Source of the DNA: Opitutaceae bacterium | GTDB taxonomy: Bacteria > Verrucomicrobiota > Verrucomicrobiia > Opitutales > Opitutaceae | DNA: 64,000 nt | Assembly: GCA_016711225.1 (NCBI GenBank) | Contig: JADJTK010000010.1 | Coordinates: 124,001 to 188,000 of the forward strand | Reading direction: 5' to 3' | Shown: positions 18,936-28,108 of the stretch, piece after piece | How positions within the stretch are numbered: position 1 is the first letter of the stretch | Layout: every line of letters starts with the position of its first letter | Notes under the pieces: model-generated | What the model was told of the DNA's origin: nothing | Seen by the model: the letters and a program-made list of their open reading frames with translations, nothing else | Databases searched by the model: none | Translations under genes and position numbers: made by a program

Positions 18936-21059
18936 ATGAAACTTCGCCCGTTGCTCCGTTGCCTGCTGCCCCTCCTTGTTGCTGCCTGCGCCACGCTCGG
19001 GCGCGCCGAGGACGGCTATCGTCTCTGGCTCCGCTATGAACCGGTCGCCGACGCGCAGTTGCGCGCGGCGTATTCGCAGGCCTTGGGCAAGGTGGTGCTC
19101 GCCACTCCGGCGGGGACGGAGTCTCCCACCATCGCCGCCGCGCGCGCCGAGTTGGTCGCGGGCCTGCGCGGACTGCTCGGCCGGGAGATCGCGGTGGTGG
19201 TGGAGAAGTCCTTAGCTCCGCTCGCCGACAAGGGGGACGACGCCTATGCGATCCGCTTGGATCGGGGGGCCACCCCTCGCTTGGTCATCGCCGCCAACCG
19301 CGATGTCGGCGTGCTCTATGGGACGTTCGCGCTGCTGCGGCAGATGCAGACCTCCCGTCCGGTCGACCAGCTCGCCGTGAGCGGAGCACCGCGCATCAAA
19401 CGCCGGATGCTCAACCACTGGGATAATCTCACCCGCTTCGTCGAGCGCGGCGCGGCCGGCTTCTCCCTCTGGAACTGGTTCACGCTGCCCGAGGTGATCG
19501 ATCCGCGCTACACCGACTACGCCCGCGCCTGCGCCTCGATCGGCCTCAACGGCACCGTCCTTACCAACGTGAACGCCAACGCCACCGTGCTCACTGAGCC
19601 GTACCTGCAGAAGGTGGCCGCGCTGGCCAACGTGTTCCGGCCCTACGGTGTTCGGGTCTATCTGACGGCACGCTTCAGCTCACCGAAGGAGATCGGCGGC
19701 CTGCCCACCGCCGACCCGGTCGATCCCGCCGTGCAGGCGTGGTGGAAGGCCAAGGCCGACGAGATCTACCGCCACGTGCCCGATTTCGGCGGCTTCCTCG
19801 TGAAGGCCAACTCCGAGGGGCAGCCCGGTCCGCAGGACTACGGCCGCAATCACGCCGACGGTGCCAATATGCTCGCCGACGCTCTTGCGCCACATGGCGG
19901 GGTCGTGATTTGGCGCGCCTTTGTCTATAGCCACGAGGCGCCGGACGATCGCGCGAAGCAGGCGGTGACGGAGTTCGCACCGCTCGACGGCAAGTTCCGC
20001 GAAAACGTCTTCGTGCAGGTGAAGAACGGGGCGATTGACTTCATGCCGCGCGAGCCGTTTCACCCGCTCTTCGGCGCGATGCCGCATACCCCGCTGGCCC
20101 CCGAGTTGCAGATCGCCCAGGAGTACCTCGGCGGCGGCACCCAGCTCGCATTCCTCGCCCCGATGTGGAAGGAAACTTTGGATTCCGACACGTTCTGCGC
20201 CGGTGCCGGCTCGACGGTCGCCCGAGTAATCGACGGCAGCGTCGACGCCCACGGCGACTCCTGCATTGCCGGGGTGGCCAACACGGGCAACGACCGCAAC
20301 TGGACCGGGCACCCGCTCGCCGCCGCCAACTGGTATGCCTTCGGCCGCCTCGCCTGGGACCACTCGCTCAGCTCCGCCGCCATCGCCGAAGAGTGGACAC
20401 GCATGACTTTCTCCAACGACCCCGCCGTGGCTCGCCCGATCACGGCCATGCTGCTCGCGTCCCACGAGACGGTGGTCAACTACTCGATGCCGCTGGGCCT
20501 GCACCACATCATGGCCGAGGGCCACCACTACGGTCCGGGACCCTGGGTGGCCGAGGCCGGCCGGGCGGACTGGACCTCTGTCTACTATCACCGGGCGGAT
20601 GAGAAGGGTGTCGGTTTCGACCGCACCGCCACCGGCTCCAATGCCGTGGGCCAGTACCGCCCCGAGGTGACCAAGGTTTTTGGCGATCCGAAGCTTTGCC
20701 CCGAGAAGTATCTGCTCTGGTTCCACCACGTGCCGTGGGATCGTCCGCTCGCTTCCGGCCGCCCGCTCTGGGATGAAATCGCGCTGCATTACCAGGCCGG
20801 GGTCGGCGAGGTGCGCACCTGGGAGAAGACCTGGGCAAACCTCACGGGCAAGGTCGACGCCGAGCGCCACACCCATGTGGCGGCCTTGCTGAAACGCCAG
20901 GAGGCCGATGCGCGTTTCTGGCGCGACGGCTGCCTGCTCTATTTCCAGACCTTCTCGAAGCGTCCGCTGCCCGCCGGCGTGGAACCAGCGGAGTACACGC
21001 TCGAATACTATAGAGATTTTCGCCTGCGCTACTATCCCGGCAACCCGGGGGAGAAGTGA
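18936..21059 (+). CDS. GH67 alpha-glucuronidase
   Basis: This 707-residue enzyme removes (4-O-methyl-)glucuronic acid from the non-reducing-end xylose of aldouronic acids. GH67 landmarks are visible: YRLWLRY at the mature N-terminus, YGTFALLRQMQ, IKRRMLNHWDNL, GFLVKANSEGQPGPQ (acid Glu region), FVQVKNGAIDFMPREPF (catalytic Asp/Glu region), GNDRNWTGHPLAAANWYAFG and WFHHVPWDRPLASGRPLWDE. A signal peptide (LLRCLLPLLVAACATLGRAE) indicates export. The ATG at 18936 gives this signal peptide; an upstream TTG in frame is less likely. Context in the xylan locus supports glucuronoxylan debranching. Confidence 0.95.
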   Translation: MKLRPLLRCLLPLLVAACATLGRAEDGYRLWLRYEPVADAQLRAAYSQALGKVVLATPAGTESPTIAAARAELVAGLRGLLGREIAVVVEKSLAPLADKGDDAYAIRLDRGATPRLVIAANRDVGVLYGTFALLRQMQTSRPVDQLAVSGAPRIKRRMLNHWDNLTRFVERGAAGFSLWNWFTLPEVIDPRYTDYARACASIGLNGTVLTNVNANATVLTEPYLQKVAALANVFRPYGVRVYLTARFSSPKEIGGLPTADPVDPAVQAWWKAKADEIYRHVPDFGGFLVKANSEGQPGPQDYGRNHADGANMLADALAPHGGVVIWRAFVYSHEAPDDRAKQAVTEFAPLDGKFRENVFVQVKNGAIDFMPREPFHPLFGAMPHTPLAPELQIAQEYLGGGTQLAFLAPMWKETLDSDTFCAGAGSTVARVIDGSVDAHGDSCIAGVANTGNDRNWTGHPLAAANWYAFGRLAWDHSLSSAAIAEEWTRMTFSNDPAVARPITAMLLASHETVVNYSMPLGLHHIMAEGHHYGPGPWVAEAGRADWTSVYYHRADEKGVGFDRTATGSNAVGQYRPEVTKVFGDPKLCPEKYLLWFHHVPWDRPLASGRPLWDEIALHYQAGVGEVRTWEKTWANLTGKVDAERHTHVAALLKRQEADARFWRDGCLLYFQTFSKRPLPAGVEPAEYTLEYYRDFRLRYYPGNPGEK

Positions 21060-21230
21060 ATCGATGAAGATGAAATACACAGCATCCCCGGGTGCGGCAG
21101 GGCGACCAGCACGTGGTGCGCTGCTTCAGCACGCACTGGCTGACTCCGTCGTCACCCTGGTTGGCCTCGCTCGAACAGGTCGCCCTGAAGGGACGACCCA
21201 CGGCTGCCCCAAATCTGATCTCCCACTCCT

Positions 21231-23165
21231 ATGAAACGTCTGCTCTCCGTTACGCTTCTCGCGTTCGTCTTCTGCGCGAGTCTCTTCGCTGCCGACACCG
21301 CGGCGCTGCCCTTCGTCAGTCCGGTGTTTGGCGAACACATGGTGCTCCAGCGCGGCAAGCCGAACCGCGTCTGGGGCTGGAGCACCCCCGGCGCCGAAGT
21401 GCGCGTCGAGATCGCCGGCAACACGGCGAAGGCGGTCGTTGCGGCCGACGGCCACTGGCAGGCCGAGTTCACCCCGCCACCCGCCGGCGGCCCCTACGTG
21501 TTGAAGATCGACGGACCGCAGCACGTCGAGCTCGCCGACATTCTGGTAGGCGATGTCTGGCTGTGCAGCGGCCAGTCGAACATGGAATATGGTCTCGCTC
21601 GCATCCTCGACGGCGAGGCGGCGGTGAAGACGGCGAACCACCTCTCCATCCGGTTGTTTCGCCTCAGCACCAAGCCTGCCTATGGCGCGGCCGCCGTGCC
21701 GCCGGGTCGGTGGCAGCTGTGCACGCCGGAGACCATCGGCAGCTTCTCGGCGGTCGGGTTCATCTTCGGGCGTAAGGTGAACGCCGAGACCGGGGTGCCC
21801 ATCGGTTTGATTCAGGCAGCGGTCGGCGGCACTCCGGCCGAGACGTGGATGAGCCCTGACGCCCTGCGCTCGATGCCCGACTTCACGGCCGCCCTCACCG
21901 AGATCGAGCGGCTCAAGGCGCTCGGCGGCGAGCAGTACGGCAACTACATCAACCACTGGTACGACGAATTCGACCGCGGCCAGAAGGAAGGGTGGGGCAA
22001 CGAGAAGTTCGACGACTCCGCTTGGAAGCCTGCGACGTTGAAGAGTGGTTTCGTTGACCTCGGCCTGCCGGAGACGGTGGCCGTCTGCTGGTTCCGCCGC
22101 GAGGTCACCTTGCCCGATCCGTTGCCCGCCGGCGCCGCCAAGATCTTGCTCGGAGTGGTGGAGCGCATGGACACCGTTTTCATCAACGGCCGTTGGATTG
22201 GGGCGAGTGCGTGGGTCGAGAACCCGCGAGCGTATACGATCGGTGCGGAGGTGCTTCACCCGGGCAAGAACCAGGTCACGATCCGCGTGCTCAAGACCAA
22301 GGCGGATGGCGGCTTCATGACCCCGGCGGCGGACCTTAAACTGGTTCTTGGCGACGGGTCCACGGTCCTGCTCGAAGGCGCCTGGAAGGGCGCAGTCAGT
22401 GTCGACGCGCGCGCGCCGCACCCGTTGCCGTTGGGCTACGAGAACTACCCGACGATGCCGACGGTGCTTTTCCAGGGCATGATCCGCCCGCTGGCCCCGC
22501 TCGCCCTCACCGGTGCGCTCTGGTACCAGGGTGAAGCGAACCAGTTCAAGCCGCTGCAATACCGGGGATTGATGGCGGGACTGATCGCCGACTGGCGCGC
22601 CGCGTTTGGCCAGGGCGATTTCCCGTTCTACCTCGTGAGCCTGCCCGCATTCATGGGCCGCACCGCGGAGCCCCAGGCCACGCCCGATGGCTGGACGCAG
22701 GTCCGCGAGGCGCAGATGCAGACCGCGCAGACGGTGCCCCATACCGGCATCGCGATCATCGTCGATACGGGTGAAGCCGGCGACATTCACCCCAAGGACA
22801 AGCTGCCCGTGGGCGAACGCCTGGCCCGCCTAGCCTTGAAGCACACTTACGGCCGCGACGTCGTCTGCATTGGCCCGACCTTCGCGGCACTGGATACGAT
22901 GCCGGGCGCGCTGCGCATCCGCTACTCGGGCACCGAGGGCGGCCTGGTGGTGAAGGGCGAGAAGCTCGGCGAGTTCGCCGTGGCGGGGGCGGACCGGGTC
23001 TGGCGTTGGGCCGAGGCGCGGATCGACGGGGAAACGGTCGTCGTCTCCTCGCCGCAGGTGCCGCAACCCGTGGCCGTACGCTACGCCTGGCAGGCCAACC
23101 CGCTCGCCACGCTCTACAACGGCGCCGGCCTGCCCGCCGCCCCCTTTCGCTCGGATGATTGGTGA
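21231..23165 (+). CDS. Sialate O-acetylesterase-family (SGNH) esterase, probable xylan deacetylase
   Basis: This 644-residue exported protein has signal peptide VTLLAFVFCASLFAAD. It has the 9-O-acetylesterase layout: FGEHMVLQRGKPNRVWGW beta domain, nucleophile S116 in CSGQSNMEYG, an inserted jelly-roll sugar-binding-like segment (residues about 240-390, with WFRREVTLPDPLP and ERMDTVFINGRWIG), then ALWYQGEANQ and the catalytic Asp/His segment DTGEAGDIHPKDKLPVGERLA. In xylan clusters such enzymes usually deacetylate xylan rather than sialic acid; that is inference from context. It follows the GH67 gene by 171 bases. Confidence 0.88.
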   Translation: MKRLLSVTLLAFVFCASLFAADTAALPFVSPVFGEHMVLQRGKPNRVWGWSTPGAEVRVEIAGNTAKAVVAADGHWQAEFTPPPAGGPYVLKIDGPQHVELADILVGDVWLCSGQSNMEYGLARILDGEAAVKTANHLSIRLFRLSTKPAYGAAAVPPGRWQLCTPETIGSFSAVGFIFGRKVNAETGVPIGLIQAAVGGTPAETWMSPDALRSMPDFTAALTEIERLKALGGEQYGNYINHWYDEFDRGQKEGWGNEKFDDSAWKPATLKSGFVDLGLPETVAVCWFRREVTLPDPLPAGAAKILLGVVERMDTVFINGRWIGASAWVENPRAYTIGAEVLHPGKNQVTIRVLKTKADGGFMTPAADLKLVLGDGSTVLLEGAWKGAVSVDARAPHPLPLGYENYPTMPTVLFQGMIRPLAPLALTGALWYQGEANQFKPLQYRGLMAGLIADWRAAFGQGDFPFYLVSLPAFMGRTAEPQATPDGWTQVREAQMQTAQTVPHTGIAIIVDTGEAGDIHPKDKLPVGERLARLALKHTYGRDVVCIGPTFAALDTMPGALRIRYSGTEGGLVVKGEKLGEFAVAGADRVWRWAEARIDGETVVVSSPQVPQPVAVRYAWQANPLATLYNGAGLPAAPFRSDDW

Positions 23166-23460
23166 GCGTTCGGTAGGGACGGCGGACCGCTGCAGAAGGG
23201 CCGGCTGGCCGGCCCGTTGCAGCGGGGCGACTCGGTCATTCAGAGCGGCACTTGATTGGGGCACCGGGGTGTGTCCGGGAAATGGCGGCCCGGATCTCAG
23301 CCAGACCAGGATGTAGGCGGGAGTAATCACTGCTGCGATGGTGAGGTGAATGGAGCGGCGGATCGGAACGGACTTTGAGATCGCTGTGGCTCCGTGTTGT
23401 CAAAGGACGGAATTCCGGACATCCCTTGAACCTCCCAATCCCGTCCAACCCCTCCCCAAC

Positions 23461-24633
23461 ATGTTGCTCCTGCCAAAATTGCTTCTGGCCTCCGTGCTCG
23501 GCGTCGTCGTTTCCGCCGGCGCCGTCGCTGCCACCGCTCCAGCCCCTGCCGCGGCCGCGCCGGCCAACCCCTCGGGTTTCGCCATCCATCGTGGCACCAA
23601 CCTCAGCCACTGGCTTTCCCAGGATTTCGGCTGGGCGCCCCGCGAGGAGTGGACGACCGAAAACGATATCCGCTACATCGCCTCGCTCGGCTTCGACCAT
23701 GTGCGGCTGCCGGTCGACGAGATCGTGCTCTGGAAAGAGGACGGCTCACCCGACGAGAAGGCCTTTGGCCTATTGATCAGCGCGCTGGAGTGGTGCCGCG
23801 CCGCCAAGCTGCGGGTGATCGTCGACCTGCACTCGGTGCGTGCCCATCATTTCAATGCGGCCAACGAGGGCATGACCAAGAACACCCTCTGGACCGATCC
23901 GGCGGCGCAGGCGCATTTCCTCGACCTTTGGCGCCAGCTCTCCAGCCGGTTGGTGAAGTATCCCAACGACTTTCTCGCCTATGAGATCATGAACGAGCCC
24001 ACCGCCGACGACTTCGAGGATTGGAACAAACTCGTCGCGCGGAGCATGGAGTTCATCCGTTCCGTCGAGCCGGGCCGGGTGGTCGTGATCGGCGCCAACC
24101 TGTGGCAGATCCCCCAGATGTTGCCCAAGCTGAAGGTGCCGGCCGGCGACAAGAACATCATCCTGAGCATGCACACCTACACGCCGTTGCTGTTCACCCA
24201 TCACAAGGCCGGTTGGGTGCCCGCGCCCATCCGCGACTACCCCGGACCGGTGGCCTACCCGGGCCCGATCGTCGACGCCGCAACCTTTGCGAAGCTCATG
24301 GCCGCGTACCCGAAGGACCAGTTCAACTTCCTCGACAACTCGACCGACAACTGGGGCCCGGCCCGCTTCCGCGTGGAGTTCGAGCCCGCCATCGCCCGTG
24401 CCAAGGAGCTCGGACTCCAGCTCTATTGCGGCGAGTTCGGCTGCCTGCCCACGGTGCCGCGCGCGTCGCGCCTGGCCTACTACCGCGACCTCGTGGGCGT
24501 CTTCGAGGCCAACGGCATCGCCTGGGCCAACTGGGAGTACAAGGGCGACTTCGGCATCGCCGAGTGGCACGGGCTGAAGTCCCTCGACGGCGCCCCGGAT
24601 GTGCAGTTGATCGACGTGCTCTTCCAGCGCTAA
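23461..24633 (+). CDS. GH5-family glycoside hydrolase
   Basis: This 390-residue enzyme has signal peptide LLASVLGVVVSAGAVAATAP and a GH5-type TIM barrel: GTNLSHWLSQ, LGFDHVRLPVDE, LRVIVDLHSVRAHHF, the acid/base E179 in YEIMNEPTADD, ILSMHTYTPLLFTHH and the nucleophile E325 in LYCGEFGCLPT, then WANWEYKGDFGI. It is the last gene of the xylan-degradation block. GH5 covers endoglucanases, mannanases and some xylanases; the subfamily cannot be fixed by eye. The ATG at 23461 gives the signal peptide. The locus has no GH10 or GH11 gene, so this may be the only endo-acting enzyme here. Confidence 0.9.
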   Translation: MLLLPKLLLASVLGVVVSAGAVAATAPAPAAAAPANPSGFAIHRGTNLSHWLSQDFGWAPREEWTTENDIRYIASLGFDHVRLPVDEIVLWKEDGSPDEKAFGLLISALEWCRAAKLRVIVDLHSVRAHHFNAANEGMTKNTLWTDPAAQAHFLDLWRQLSSRLVKYPNDFLAYEIMNEPTADDFEDWNKLVARSMEFIRSVEPGRVVVIGANLWQIPQMLPKLKVPAGDKNIILSMHTYTPLLFTHHKAGWVPAPIRDYPGPVAYPGPIVDAATFAKLMAAYPKDQFNFLDNSTDNWGPARFRVEFEPAIARAKELGLQLYCGEFGCLPTVPRASRLAYYRDLVGVFEANGIAWANWEYKGDFGIAEWHGLKSLDGAPDVQLIDVLFQR

Positions 24634-24834
24634 GCGCCTCGTGGATTGTGTGTTAGCTGAGGCCGCCGCAACTGGCGGTCTCTTTGCTTTTTCGGGCAGT
24701 TCTTAGCCGTATGCATCCCGTAGCAGGTGCGCGCTCGCAGGCGATCTCGCTCGCAAATCGCGCGCAAGCATGGTCCCAGGGTGCCCACGGCATCGTCGCC
24801 GCTTTGGGAACGAAGCCCCCGCCTGTTTGCATGG

Positions 24835-25749
24835 TCACGGCTTTGGGGCTGCTCCGTGGAGGTCGGGTTTCCCCAGGAAATGAAGGATCAGTTCCCTGGC
24901 GAGTTGCTGGCGGTCTCGCAGGACGAGATGCCCGCAGCCGGGAACGATGGCGAGCTGAGCGAGAGGGAAGGTCCGGTACAACCGCAGGAAAGTCTCCGGG
25001 CTGGCGTAGGGATCGTGCTCGCCCTGCACGAGCAGGAACGGGACCTGAACGCTTCGGAGTTGATCGCGGTCGAGGTAGGCCGGCGAAAGGTACAGCGCCT
25101 TCAATCGGTCGACGAATTCGTCCCAACGCTCCGGTTGCGGCATGAGCTTCCTGCGACCGGCGACGAAGTCCGGCATGGCCTTGGCCAATCCCTCGCCGCT
25201 CAGCATTTTCGCCTCTTCGATTTCCTGCTGGGTGGGAGAGTCGGCGATGCCCAGTGGTCCACCTCCGATGGCGATCACCCGCTCGAGGTGCTCGGGGTGT
25301 TGGAGCGCCATTGCGTAGGTGGTGATCGCGCCGTCACTGAAACCGAGCACGCAGGCCTTCTCCTGGGTGACAGCCGCCAGCACGGCGAGAGCGTCGCGGG
25401 CGAACAGTTGGTAGGTGAGCGGTTGGGCGCCGAGCTCGGAGCGACCGTGGCCGCGCGTGGCGATGGCGATCACTTGGTAGTGCTGGGCGAGCTCCGGGAT
25501 GAAGTCGGCGAACTCGTCGATGTAACCGAACAAACCACCGTGCAGAAGCAACAGCGGCTTTCCGGTGCCGTAGACTTCGTAGTAGATAGTCGCGTCGTCG
25601 CAGCGGAGTTGGTGCGCCGCGGCCGGGTTGGAACCGTAGGGGATGGTTACGGCTGCGACAGCGTCGGGGCCAGCCTCCTTGGTTTCGTGGGCGAGCAGGG
25701 CGGGTCCCAGGAACAGACTCAAGAGCGAGGCGAATAGCGCGGTTTTCAT
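24835..25749 (-). CDS. Exported alpha/beta hydrolase
   Basis: This 304-residue protein has signal peptide LFASLLSLFLGPALLAHE. The alpha/beta hydrolase fold is indicated by LLLLHGGLFGY (oxyanion region), the nucleophile Ser in CVLGFSDGAITTY, catalytic Asp in LVQGEHDPYASPETF and His in VPGCGHLVLRDRQ. It resembles 3-oxoadipate enol-lactonase-like or epoxide-hydrolase-like lipase/esterases, but the substrate is not evident. The ATG at 25749 was chosen because it begins the signal peptide. It lies 11 bases downstream of the nitroreductase gene on the same strand and is probably co-transcribed with it. Confidence 0.85.
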   Translation of the reverse strand: MKTALFASLLSLFLGPALLAHETKEAGPDAVAAVTIPYGSNPAAAHQLRCDDATIYYEVYGTGKPLLLLHGGLFGYIDEFADFIPELAQHYQVIAIATRGHGRSELGAQPLTYQLFARDALAVLAAVTQEKACVLGFSDGAITTYAMALQHPEHLERVIAIGGGPLGIADSPTQQEIEEAKMLSGEGLAKAMPDFVAGRRKLMPQPERWDEFVDRLKALYLSPAYLDRDQLRSVQVPFLLVQGEHDPYASPETFLRLYRTFPLAQLAIVPGCGHLVLRDRQQLARELILHFLGKPDLHGAAPKP

Positions 25750-25760
25750 GGGCTGCCGTT

Positions 25761-26444
25761 TCAGAGCGTCTCGTAGGCGATAAATGCGTCGAGCTTCCGC
25801 TTGGGCGGGGACTCGGGCCACTCGACTGGTACACCCAGGGGCGTGATGCAGACCCGGGTGTAGCGGTCGGGAATGGCCAGCACCTTCTTGGTGACCTCGT
25901 CGGGAATCACATCGGTGATGAACACCGTGCCGTAGCCCAGGGCCCTCGCGGCGAGCATCAGGTAGCCGGCGGCGAGCGGACCGTCCCAGTGGTTATAGTC
26001 GGGGTACTGCGATTGGCCGTCGGTTAGGACGACGAGGTAGACGGGGGCGGAGAAGTAGTCGTCGAAGCGACCGCGGGCCGCCTTCTCGGTCTCTTCGCGG
26101 GTGGCGGTGTTGTCGGTGCGTTGGTCGTAGAATCCGAGGACCCGTTGCACGCAGGCTTCCTTCATTTGGTCGATTTTGGCGCGGTCGCGGATCACCAGGA
26201 ATTTCCAGGGCTGTTGGTTGCCCGAGGTCGGTGCGAGGCGGGCGGCATCGAGGATGCGGGTAAGGTCGACCTCGGGCACGGGGTCCGACTTGAATTTCCG
26301 GACGGAGCGACGGCCGGCGATTACGTTCCAGAAATCCTTGGACGGGCCAGGGATTGGGTGCCCGTCGGCAGCGAAGGCGATGCCGCCAAGGAGTGCTGCG
26401 CTGGCGGTGGCGCTGGTGCGAAGGAAGGTGCGGCGGGAATTCAT
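25761..26444 (-). CDS. Tat-exported nitroreductase-family FMN oxidoreductase
   Basis: This 227-residue protein starts with a twin-arginine signal (SRRTFLRTSATASAALLGG), implying folding with cofactor before export. The nitroreductase fold is shown by IAGRRSVRKFKSDPV, LDAARLAPTSGNQQPWKFLVI (FMN binding), the central LAAGYLMLAARALGYGTVFI segment and the C-terminal PLGVPVEWPESPPKRKLD. Members reduce nitro compounds, quinones or flavins using NAD(P)H; a periplasmic location would need another electron donor. It is followed at 11 bases by the exported hydrolase. Confidence 0.88.
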   Translation of the reverse strand: MNSRRTFLRTSATASAALLGGIAFAADGHPIPGPSKDFWNVIAGRRSVRKFKSDPVPEVDLTRILDAARLAPTSGNQQPWKFLVIRDRAKIDQMKEACVQRVLGFYDQRTDNTATREETEKAARGRFDDYFSAPVYLVVLTDGQSQYPDYNHWDGPLAAGYLMLAARALGYGTVFITDVIPDEVTKKVLAIPDRYTRVCITPLGVPVEWPESPPKRKLDAFIAYETL

Positions 26445-26668
26445 GGTTGGGGCAGGCTGGTAGCTGGGTAGGGGCGGTTGGACGCGCAGACGGATACCGT
26501 CGAGGGGAACGCGGTTTGCTCGTTTAATCCCGACAAATCGACAAATCCCGCGAGGGAGATGAGATCTCCGGCTCGAATCCCCCTGAGGAGGAATGCGGTT
26601 CCCTTTTCACTCTGCGGATGGTCTACTCGTCTTGGTTTCGGTGACCCCTGTGTCGTACTGCATCTGGC

Positions 26669-27403
26669 ATGAAACTCGGCATTATCGCGGATATCCACAG
26701 CAACGCGCCGGCACTCGCCGCCGTGCTGGCTGATCTCGCACGCCATAAGGTTGATCTGGTGGTCCAACTGGGTGACGCTTTCAACGGGCCGATCGCACCG
26801 GCGGAGGTGATGGCCTTGCTGCGCGCCCGGCCCATGCTGCACGTGAAGGGCAATGGCGAGCGGATGGTGCTCGCCGAGGACCCAGCGGAACGTTCGGCCA
26901 GCGCGACGTATGCCCGGTCTGTGCTGAGCGAGGCGGATCTCGCTTGGGTGGCGGCCTGGCCGGCCCGCCACGACCAACCCGAATTCACGGCCTGTCATGG
27001 TTCGCCGCGGAGCGACTTGGAGTATCTGCTGGAAGAGGTCACGAGTAGGGGTGTTTTTCTACGCAGCGGTGCGGATATCGCGGCGCGCTTGGAGGAAACG
27101 GTTTCGCCGCTGGTGTTGTGTGGGCATACGCACCTCCCGCGGGTGGTGCGGCTGCTGTCCGGTACGCTGGTAGTGAATCCCGGGAGCGTGGGCCTGCCGG
27201 CGTATGCGGATGTGCCCCCGTTCCCTCACAGGATGGAGACCGGGAGTCCGCACGCGCGGTATGCCGTCACCGAGGTGATCGCGGGGGAGTGGGCGGTCTC
27301 CCTGTGCGCCGTGGCTTACGATTGGGAGGCGGCGGCGAAGCTGGCCGAGGCGCGCGGTTTCCCGGACTGGGTGGTGCCTTTGCGCACAGGGTACGTGCGT
27401 TGA
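26669..27403 (+). CDS. Calcineurin-like metallophosphoesterase (YfcE/MJ0936-type)
   Basis: This 244-residue cytoplasmic protein shows the five metallophosphoesterase motifs in order: IADIHSN (D-x-H), VVQLGDAFNGP (GD), VKGNGERMV (GN), ACHGSPRS and LCGHTHLPRV (GHTH), followed by NPGSVGLP, typical of YfcE-like phosphodiesterases. It should hydrolyse phosphate mono- or diesters with two bound metal ions; the natural substrate is unknown. The downstream acetyltransferase begins 49 bases later on the same strand and may be co-transcribed. Confidence 0.9.
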   Translation: MKLGIIADIHSNAPALAAVLADLARHKVDLVVQLGDAFNGPIAPAEVMALLRARPMLHVKGNGERMVLAEDPAERSASATYARSVLSEADLAWVAAWPARHDQPEFTACHGSPRSDLEYLLEEVTSRGVFLRSGADIAARLEETVSPLVLCGHTHLPRVVRLLSGTLVVNPGSVGLPAYADVPPFPHRMETGSPHARYAVTEVIAGEWAVSLCAVAYDWEAAAKLAEARGFPDWVVPLRTGYVR

Positions 27404-27452
27404 GCGGATGGCGCGGACACCCAGCTCGCGGTATTCCCTGGTTCAATTTCCT

Positions 27453-27884
27453 ATGGAAACGAGCTTCTTAATCCGACCCTTTTCACTCGGCGACACGGAC
27501 GCTGTCATCAACGTCTGGCGGCGCAGCGGGCTGGTGCACCCGAACAACAACCCGGCGAAAGACATCCAGCGGAAGCTGCGAGTGCGTCCGGATCTCTTCC
27601 TGGTGGGCCTGCTCGGTGCGGACATCGTCGCCACGGTCATGATTGGCTACGAGGGGCATCGCGGCTGGATCAATTATCTCGGGGTGTTGCCGGAGCATCA
27701 GCGCCGCGGGTACGCGCGGTGGCTGATGGAGGAGGCCGAGCGGCTCCTCCGATTGGAGGGGTGTTCAAAGATCAATTTGCAGGTCCGCTCCACCAATGCT
27801 TCCGCGCTCTCGTTCTATGACCGGATTGGTTTTGCCCGAGACGAGGTGATCAGCCTGGGCAAGCGCCTCGAGCCTGATTCGTGA
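27453..27884 (+). CDS. GNAT-family acetyltransferase, YpeA-like
   Basis: This 143-residue protein is similar along its length to E. coli YpeA: an N-terminal IRPFSLGDTDAVINVWRRSG, then NNPAKDIQRKL, VATVMIGYEGHRGWINYLGV and the acetyl-CoA-binding signature HQRRGYARWLMEEAE, ending in the characteristic SLGKRLEPD. The ATG at 27453 matches the YpeA start better than the open upstream extension. The acceptor is not known, though YpeA-like enzymes are cytoplasmic N-acetyltransferases. Confidence 0.88.
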   Translation: METSFLIRPFSLGDTDAVINVWRRSGLVHPNNNPAKDIQRKLRVRPDLFLVGLLGADIVATVMIGYEGHRGWINYLGVLPEHQRRGYARWLMEEAERLLRLEGCSKINLQVRSTNASALSFYDRIGFARDEVISLGKRLEPDS

Positions 27885-28108
27885 GCCGTGGGGCGGCGGA
27901 TTGTTTTGAGCGGACAGGACATGCATTGGCCGCTCAGGTCGGTCGGGTTCGTTCTCCACCGAAGGGCGTGGGGGGCCGCCACCTTTCGGCCTTCAATTCG
28001 AAGGGCGCTGTCTTGGCGTGCCGCTCGCGACGGGACAGTCCGGATGCGTTGCCGTGCGATAGAATCTCCGGCAGGTCCGGCCTTGCGGCCGGGATGCACG
28101 AAAACGGT

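Noticed and set aside
26540..26620. Possible tRNA because of CTCGAATCC-like sequence near 26575
   Set aside because: The bases around it do not form a T-arm stem, acceptor stem or cloverleaf.
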